DNA from: Diphasiastrum complanatum
Taxonomy: Eukaryota; Streptophyta; Lycopodiopsida; Lycopodiales; Lycopodiaceae
Length of the DNA: 64,000 nt
Assembly: GCA_029204225.1 (NCBI GenBank)
Contig: CM055097.1
Span: 38,307,106 to 38,371,105, forward strand
Direction of reading: 5' to 3'
Made by a program: the position numbers and the translations under genes. Shown piece by piece: positions 55,856-64,000 of the stretch. The notes beneath the pieces are model-generated. The model had not been told where the DNA came from. It did not search any database and saw only the letters and a program-made list of their open reading frames with translations. The number at the start of each line of letters is the position of its first letter. Position 1 is the stretch's first letter.

Positions 55856-57299
55856 GAGCCTAGTCTCCTAGATATGCATGCAAGATAAAGAGCGAGACTT
55901 TGAATTTTTGGCTATTCATGCATATGAAGGCGCATATGAAGCGTGGTCATGCATGCAAGAAAAAGAGAGGGACGTGAGTTTTTTGCTATCATATAGAGGT
56001 GCATCTAAAGGACCGAGTTCTTAAAATAAAGTCTTTAGCAATGTGGCAAATCTTTTCGTGTGCACATACCCTTAGATTTTAAGACGTTGATTTTAATGTT
56101 GATTTTTGCATAAATTCCATTGACCAACTTGATTACATAGTATTGCCTTTTGCAAAACAATGCCAAAAAAAATATTAAAAAAATAACATTTAGATAACAT
56201 ACTACCATATAGTCGAGGTGACAATTCAAAAAAGAACATTCACCAAATGTAACAATAAGCTAGTAAGTATGGGTAAAAATCAAATCTCTAATGTTATGAA
56301 TAAAATGTGACTTATGGAAGAAGATATATGAAACCTTGAATTTTTAAGAGTTAGTAATCATGAAAAAAACAAATCAAGTCATAAATTACATGTGGCACAC
56401 ATAACCAAGTCTCACTTACATTAGAACAGAAAAGATATATGAAAGAAAGCATATTCAAAGATACATACGTATTTGTTTGGTTTCTATGCAGTTTGGAAGT
56501 AGCGAGCAATTGATGTCTAATATGAGTACTATTAATGAGTTGCATGCTCTCTAAAGCTTTCTTCACTTGTTATGTCCACATCTTGTACAAAGGATTTGGA
56601 ATAATCATGACGTGGATATCCAGTACTCCTGTGTTCGTGCTTATTAGTAATGCCTAAAATAAATTCTAATTCAAGGCCAACTTCATGACTAATAACCTTG
56701 AGAGGACCTAGACATTCACATAGTGACATGTGGTGTGCATGGTATGTTACAATGATATGCATGGAGAGCGAATCAATAATTACTTGTGCTATCTATAGGA
56801 CGACGGATCTTGGGCATGCATGGCATCATTCAAAGATCCCTGGAGGCTATATAATTGTATAGGAACGCACCCAACTACATTCTTAGTTTGATAATGCTAG
56901 TTACCAGTTTTTTCTTCTCTTCACTTACCATGGCATTTGATCTCGAGCTTTTACTTAGTTTGGTGGTTTGGCTCCACATTGTCCTCTATGGTGTATTGCA
57001 AGCGACATTCTGGTGTGATCCTCACAATCGTATCAAAGCCTTGGCTTACAACAATTAGGAGGTGGAGTTGGCGAATTTTCGAATTCAGCTTTTTGCTTGT
57101 GTTCTTTTCTAGTTTTTGGGTAGGAGATTGTTGCTTTTCCTTTCTGATGGTGGAATTGAGATCCACGTAAGGCGTTTCTTAGGCTTATTATTATTGCATG
57201 GATAAGAATCAATGATTTGACCTTGCATGTCGAATTACTTATGGTTTTTCAAACATTTCTATCAATTTTTGGTTAGAAACTGCATTTTGGCCTTGCAAA
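55856..57299. other. AT-rich stretch without recognised genes
   Basis: Frames under 80 codons with no recognisable motif. A TATGCATGCAAGA-AAAGAG motif occurs twice (55875 and 55950), forming a loose direct repeat. Confidence 0.45.
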
Positions 57300-58050
57300 A
57301 CTCAAAAGCTACTGTATGTTGATGGTTTCTAGGTGTATACAAGCTATTAATGTTGAAAATGCAGCAAAAAAGACTCTAATAGACCTTTGAAATGATGGAG
57401 GAAGCACCTTGAATGGATCCAATTGAGATCCTATAGCAAAAACACCAACCAATTTAGTGTGTCCTAGCTTCACCTTGGCTTGAACTCCACTTGAAGGCTC
57501 AAGTTCATGCAATATCCTTCACACGTGTGAAAGTACGGATTTCAACAAGAAGAGTACAATACTTGAACTTTCAAATCAATCTCACAATTGCAAAGTACTT
57601 AACACAAATAGCAAATATCAAGCATCTAGATCACCAACAACATTGGTAGATGGAAAACCAATTTTTTACTCATAATTTGATAGAGAAACCATCACATATT
57701 TATAAATCAGTAGCTCGAATATGAGAATTTTAGGGCTTCTCTATATTTTTCATAACCTAACCCTAACATCCAACCTAATTGATCATTGGATCCACCCTAA
57801 TTAAGGTCCTTGATCTTGAGATCCAAAAACAGTGAAAAACATGCTATTTTTGGGTCCTATTTTCTCTCTACCCTATCTAAGCACTTTTTGGCCTTATTTC
57901 AAAGGTGCCATTACAATGTAGGATGTAGAATAAGACTTTAGAAAAGCATCCTATGCTATTTGGCACGTGTGGCATCTATTTACATGCCCATCTTGCCAAT
58001 TACAATGCATGTGACCAAAATTGCTCCAAACTAGCTTGTGAATTTTAACA
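57300..58050 (-). repeat. Copia 3' LTR (minus)
   Basis: On the minus strand the purine tract GAGGAGGAG (58059-58051) is followed by TGTTAAAATTCACAAGC (58050 down), related to the LTR starts at 18038 and 33594. It contains a CACACGTGTGAA motif (about 57518-57528) as the 33-kb LTR does. The left edge is approximate. Confidence 0.65.
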
Positions 58051-58116
58051 CTCCTCCTCACAACTAGTTTGGATTTGACATAGATCTACTAATCGCTCCA
58101 ATAGAGGTTCTTAACA

Positions 58117-58638
58117 TTACAAATTTTGCTCTTTGAAGAGTTTTAGTGAGTACATCAACCACACATTCACCACTTGATACATGTTCCAAAGAGAACTAGG
58201 GACAAACTGATGACAAATCTCTATGTGTTTGGATCTTGCATGGAAGATTGGATTTGATGCAAGATGTTGAGCTGAAATGTTGTCATTATGGATGATTGGT
58301 ACATCGTTTGGATCCATAATCTTTAGCTCCACCAATAATCTCTTGATACAAAGCACTTCCTTGGTTGTTGTAGTAAGTGCCCTGTACTCAGCCTCGGTTG
58401 AAGAGAGTGAGATTGTTTTTTGCTTCTTTGATAGCCAAGAAACTACTCCATCACCTATGAAGGTTGCATATACACTTGTTGATTTTCTATCTCTCTTGTG
58501 ACTTGCAAAATTTGAATCACTATAGACATGCAAGTCAATTACATCTCCTCCATAGAGAATATCGAAGTCTAGTGTACCCGAGATGTACCTCAAGATCCTT
58601 TTAGCTTTCTTCCAATGAATGTTCAATGGATCTTGCAT
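58117..58638 (-). pseudogene. Copia RNase H
   Basis: Encodes DPLNIHWKKAKRILRYISGT, SDSNFASHKRDRKSTSVYAT, GDGVVSWLSKKQKTISLSST, EAEYRALTTTTKEVLCIKRL and HNDNISAQHLASNPIFHARS, then KHIEICHQF. It covers the full RNase H core with conserved aspartates and SSTEAEY. A frameshift after HQF ruins the last residues. It lies in a different frame from the RT upstream. Confidence 0.9.
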
Positions 58639-58811
58639 GTATTGACTTAATCCACATACACTAAAGGTAAGGCCTAGTAATAGTTATCCACATTAAGGAG
58701 CCTATAAGTTCTCTATGTAAAGTGATGTCCATGAAGGATCTTCCATCATCTTCTTTAGATACTTTTACATCTTGCTCCATGGGAGTTTCTACATACTTGC
58801 AATCTTGCATC

Positions 58812-59822
58812 TCAAACTTCTTTAGCAAACTTTGAGCATAGTGTTTGACAAATGAAGATAAAATCAGGCCCTCTAATGACTTCTATGCCCAAAATATAAT
58901 GAAGATTACCTAGATCTACCTTCTTGAACTCTAGTGAAAGATCTATCTTGACTTTCTTGATTCCAACAATACTAATACCACTAAGAATGATGTCATCAAC
59001 ATAGATTAACAAGAGTACAATACCATGATAATCAAACTTAAGGTATAAGCTAGGATCATATTCACTTTGAGAGAAACCAAGTGAAATAAAATAATCATGT
59101 AGTCTTGAATTCCGAGACCTAGAAGCTTGTTTCAAGTCATAGATGCTCCTTTGTAGATGACAAACCTTGTCTTCCAACCCGAGCTTGATGAATCCTTGGG
59201 GCTACTCCATAAAGATGTCTTCTTCCACAAAACCATTCAGAAATGCATTTGACTCATCCATTTCACAAAGCATCCATCCAAAATGAGAGGCAAGGGCAAG
59301 AATTAACCTTATTGTGACCATCTTGGCCACGAGTGCAAAGGTCCCCACATAATCTGTGCCCTCCACTTGGGCATATCCCTTGGCAACTAACCTTGCCTTG
59401 TGTTTGCTTATGCTTCCATCTAAATTTATCTTGAGTTTGAACACCCATTTACATCCTATTACATTATTATAAGGTCTATCAACAAGGATCCATGTGCTAT
59501 TATCCATCAAAGCATTATACTCATCTAGCATAGCTTGGTACCATTCTTTTGAACTCAAAGCATCTTCTACTCTTGAAGGTTCATCAAAACTTGACATAAA
59601 AGAAAAAGAAGTGGATGGATTAATCTCGGCTTGCTGCCCCTTGCTTGGATATGTATGCCTTGTTGTCTCTATTCTTACCCTTGATGATCTTCTAGGTGTG
59701 ATAGGTTGACATGGTTCAAGCTCCTCCTTAGGCTCCTCCTCAAAATCAAGATCATCCTGATTCTCGACCACTATCCTCTTAATTGTTGAGATGGTTGAGT
59801 TATCATCAAGCTTGTGCATCAA
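58812..59822 (-). pseudogene. Copia reverse transcriptase with one in-frame stop
   Basis: From 59822: acidic linker, PRRSSRVRIETTRHTYPSK, SSKEWYQAMLDEYNALMDNS, VIGCKWVFKLKINLDGSISK, HKARLVAKGYAQVEGTDYVG, the first catalytic block MLCEMDESNAFLNGFVEEDI, then a TAG (59202) after FME where a Gln codon is expected. The same frame resumes with VCHLQRSIYDLKQASRSRNS, LLLIYVDDIILSGISIVGIK (YVDD active site) and LGNLHYILGIEVIRG. Apart from the single stop it is nearly intact, the best preserved RT in the window. The frame is lost after about 58812. Confidence 0.92.
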
Positions 59823-60113
59823 ATATTACATCTCTAGATACCACAAACTTATCCAAGGATGGAAGATATACCTTGTATCCCTTGCTTGAGTTGCCATACC
59901 CGATCATGATCCCCTTTGTTGACGATGGATCTTCATTTGTCCTTAACTCCAAGAGCTCATGCACATAACAAGTGCATCCAAAGACTTTCAAGTGCTTGAG
60001 GTTAGGCTTTCTTCCATACAAAACTTCATAAGGAGTTTTACCATAAATAGATCTATATGAAACTCTATTGATCAAATAATTGGCACAAGTGAGTGACTCA
60101 CCCCAAAATGACT
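59806..60113 (-). pseudogene. Copia integrase C-terminal part
   Basis: Encodes WGESLTCANYLINRVSYRSI, YGKTPYEVLYGRKPNLKHLK and VFGCTCYVHELLELRTNEDP, followed by GIMIGYGNSSKGYKVYLPS, the conserved copia integrase end. It overlaps the RT frame start with a frameshift near 59810. The element is cut at about 60113 (WGES block), beyond which unrelated sequence with a GA tract begins, so the catalytic core, protease, gag and 5' LTR are missing. Confidence 0.9.
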
Positions 60114-60209
60114 TGCATCTATATAGCGTTCATTGTGCTGCAAATCGTTGTAGGTGCAGCCGAAAGCCAAAATGATTGGTTTGTTGCAAGCTTCACAAAT
60201 GAGTAATAG

Positions 60210-61158
<949 letters not shown>

Positions 61159-61236
<78 letters not shown>
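61159..61236. repeat. (CT)n(AT)n compound microsatellite
   Basis: CT from 61159 to 61184, then AT from 61185 to 61236. Confidence 0.97.
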
Positions 61237-61238
<2 letters not shown>

Positions 61239-63766
61239 ACACGGAGAAAAAAGAAAGATAAATTCTTTGGATTTTAAAGATTCTTGAGGAATAAAGGACA
61301 TATCAAAATTAAGTTTTCTGGATAACCTTGAGGAAGAGTGAGAGAAGGATTTTTTTTTTTTATATTCTTCTTAGCATCTTCCTTTTCATTCTTTCATCGA
61401 TCCATTGTTTCTTCCTTGGAAAGCTTTGTTCGATCAATGAATGCTCTTTCTGCTACTCATAATCTCCCTTAAACTTCTGATTTCGTTAGCGATGTGGGAT
61501 GTATGGTATGAGTCAAAATTATCGAATGCAAAAGATCTTCACCAAAATCTTGAGACACCTTCCTAGGCCTCCTGGATCAAGCCCTTCACATTTGAAGGGC
61601 AAAATCATCAAGATCCATTCTCTCAACTTTATAATCCAGTCATTACAGACACATGCTCCTCTCATTTTGGGGATGTTGAAAAGATATTTTGGCGAAATTA
61701 ATGCTCACATGGTTTCATAATGTTTCATTTCTATAGAATGTCTTTATTTTGTCAAAAGCATTGAAGACACATAGAAAACCACAAATGTTGTTGGTGAATA
61801 AGAATTATATTCAAGAAGGAAAGAATATCATATAAGAAAAAATGTATGTAAGATATAAAATAGTTTTTTAAAAGCACAAATACTACAAAATTGATCAAGA
61901 AAGTTCTCTTGACATGTACTCCTATTGAACAAAACTTAGTTGAGTTTGGTGTCTATTTTTTTGTATTCGTACCTCATCACACCAAAGAGACAAACTTTCT
62001 CTTATTTACAAAAATTATCAACCACTAATATTGGAAGATTTATAACTCAATCAACAGAGTTTCCATTATTTAAAGAGTTCCAATATTAGACCATATTTTT
62101 AAATTATGATATTTGAACAAAAGATATACACCTGTGTGTGTGGATTTTTGTATAAATAAGTCAATAAACACATAAATAGATATCATATCCATATGCCGAA
62201 AGCGACACAACGTAAAACCATGATGAATAGTGCTTTTGGCATAGTTCATATGTCAAAATACATTGACGAAAAAAAAAAATTCTAATAATGTTCCAGCACT
62301 TTGTTATCATTTGAATTCATGCAATCAAAATGTAAGCGTGCTAGATAGTTGTCTCATGGATATTTGTGAAGGCGCACCGCCTATTCTGTTTTGGGCACAT
62401 ATGATGGAGTAGAAGCCCCTTTTCACCCCATAGTTCTAGATAGGGACCAGAACTTTGATCACTTCCTAGGCATGTATACACATATAGTATATGATAGATA
62501 GATGTGTGGATAGCCCGTTGAAGAGTACCCCATGAAAAGTGCACCCTAACTGTCTGTTTGTAAATCCATTTAGATCCATCGACCTAGGGTCAAAATTGGA
62601 TCAAAATGTAGACGTAAAAGGTGTAATTTAGAAGTGTGGAGTTGATTTAATAAACAATAAACAATAGTTCAAAAGTGCTATGCTAGAAAATTGCCGCTTT
62701 AGATTCTTGAAAAACACACTGACACCCGAGTGGTTCAATGGATCGATTTAACTAAAGTTTGAATTTGCAGAGAGTCAAATCAATTCAGTCAAAATTGATT
62801 TAGTTCTTGGCTCAAGATAGATTCTTGAATCAGTGGAGTAGGGCTGAAATAAACGTAGCTCATTCGATAGCTAATTAGGGTCATATTGTTGTGCGCTCAG
62901 GGATTCGGATATAGCAAGATCGATGCAAATCAAAATTGTTTGTGGGTCGACAGCTGCTCAAGGTCGAAACAACTACCATGGATCAAAGTCTAGATCTAAG
63001 CTGCACCTAGGATCGATTTCATGAAGGATCGATTTTAGGAGCTGATTCGATTCTTGTCTTCCTTCAAAAACTCTATTTTTCTCTACAACTTTTGACATTC
63101 AATCTTCTTATCATGAAATTCCTCCTCAATTGTTGCCATTTCTTCTTGTGCAGCCTAAAAATTAGCCAAATCCTATTTTTTGAAAGGTCCAAGCAGACAA
63201 CTGTGTTGGACTGGGAGAACGCCGAGTGTGGGAATGGTCTATTATTAAAGCCTAATGGTCGCCGAATTCCGTACTTAGAGATACGATACGTTCGTGGAAA
63301 CTCACGAGGGCAATCATTTCCAAAGCTTTGCTCTACATAAGCACAGACATGACAATAAAGAAAATTCTATGTTCAAATTTCACACCCAGATATCGGTTCA
63401 ACACACACACAGATCATTTGGATATCTTGGCAGGTCACGAGGTGTGCCCCTTGGCCTAGGAGGCGATGGTGGAGGACGAGGTGGTGGTGGATTCCTTTGG
63501 TGATAGAAAAGTCAGAAACTAGGTGTTACAGCTTTTACTCCCTGTCCCGGTTGTTTACTGTTTTTACTTATAGATGTACTTCTTGTAAATATAGAAATGG
63601 CTAAGTCACCGGCCTGTGCTGAACTTTGTAACAAAAATGTAAATAAAGTTGTTAATGATGTTTTTGAGCCTCAAAGTCGCATGTTGGTTGGGTATAGGGT
63701 ACTGGGTCATTAAATTGGAGTGGCTGGACTGACCTCCTAAAAAGTAGGAGAGTTGACTAGTCAACA
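61237..63766. other. About 2.5 kb without recognised genes
   Basis: Frames up to 82 codons, none with a recognisable domain. A CATATCCATATGCCG motif lies near 62186. A (GGT/GGA) Gly-type patch at 63460-63490 lies upstream of an AATAAA-like signal at 63641, which could mark the 3' end of a decayed gene. Confidence 0.4.
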
Positions 63767-63870
63767 TGACACATGTCATATGCTCACTGGGACACTTGGT
63801 TCAGTGAATGAGTGACACATGTCACATGCCCACTGGGATATTTGGTCCAATGGATGAGTGACACATGTCA
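63767..63870. repeat. 46-bp tandem repeat, TGACACATGTCA at each start
   Basis: TGACACATGTCA occurs at 63767, 63813 and 63859, exactly 46 bases apart. The first two units align throughout (CACTGGGA...TTGGT-CA-TG-ATGAG). Confidence 0.9.
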
Positions 63871-64000
63871 GCCTACTCACTTGTCTATGTGTCAGGGTAC
63901 TGCCAAGTGGCAAGTGTCGACTGTGCATGGAGTTGGCCATGTGTCGAGATTTAGGAAGGGTCAGGGTTAAGGGGTGCTTGAGGATTTTGGATAAGTGAGC

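Overview
The window looks like intergenic and pericentromeric-type DNA from a large, repeat-rich land-plant nuclear genome. It holds one convincing host gene, an intronless F-box gene of the plant AUF1/AUF2 (auxin up-regulated F-box) type at 52645-53820 on the minus strand. Almost everything else is decayed transposable element, satellite or microsatellite. Primer-binding sites resembling the initiator tRNA-Met type, Ty1/copia and Ty3/gypsy pol motifs, a CACTA (En/Spm) transposon and canonical GT-AG introns all point to a vascular plant. I cannot tell angiosperm, gymnosperm or fern from sequence alone. No rRNA, intact tRNA or CRISPR array was seen.

Layout. 1-3.2 kb: a decayed unknown gene or element ORF with a TATA box. 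4.2-5.0 kb: a copy of a repeat found again at 45.6-46.5 kb. 5.1-6.2 kb: a gypsy pol remnant (-). 6.55-11.6 kb: a CACTA transposon with two divergent dead genes. 11.6-26.4 kb: a nest of at least seven copia fragments in both orientations, with LTRs, PBSs, polypurine tracts, internal deletions and one inverted RNase H block. 26.4-30.8 kb: AT-rich, no genes. 30.9-32.9 kb: a second CACTA remnant. 33.0-38.5 kb (-): gypsy leader and gag fused in frame to a copia protease/pre-integrase segment, then about 700 codons of unrecognised open frame, then a copia 3' LTR. 40.9-48.3 kb: poly-G tracts, a degenerate telomere-like heptamer array, an array of GC-rich palindromes, and a coding-poor LTR element inserted in that array. 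48.4-50.8 kb: copia and gypsy remnants. 52.6-55.1 kb: the F-box gene and its upstream region. 57.3-60.1 kb: a copia pol with 3' LTR (-). 60.1-64 kb: microsatellites and non-coding DNA.

The best candidates for something undescribed are (1) the continuous unknown reading frame that occupies the place of integrase and reverse transcriptase in the 33.6-36.2 kb copia-type element, (2) the GC-rich palindrome array, whose best unit is a perfect 34-bp palindrome, and (3) the adjoining heptamer array with higher-order structure.

The elements are mostly dead: every recognisable pol or transposase frame carries stops, frameshifts or large deletions. The F-box gene is the only locus likely to make a functional host protein.
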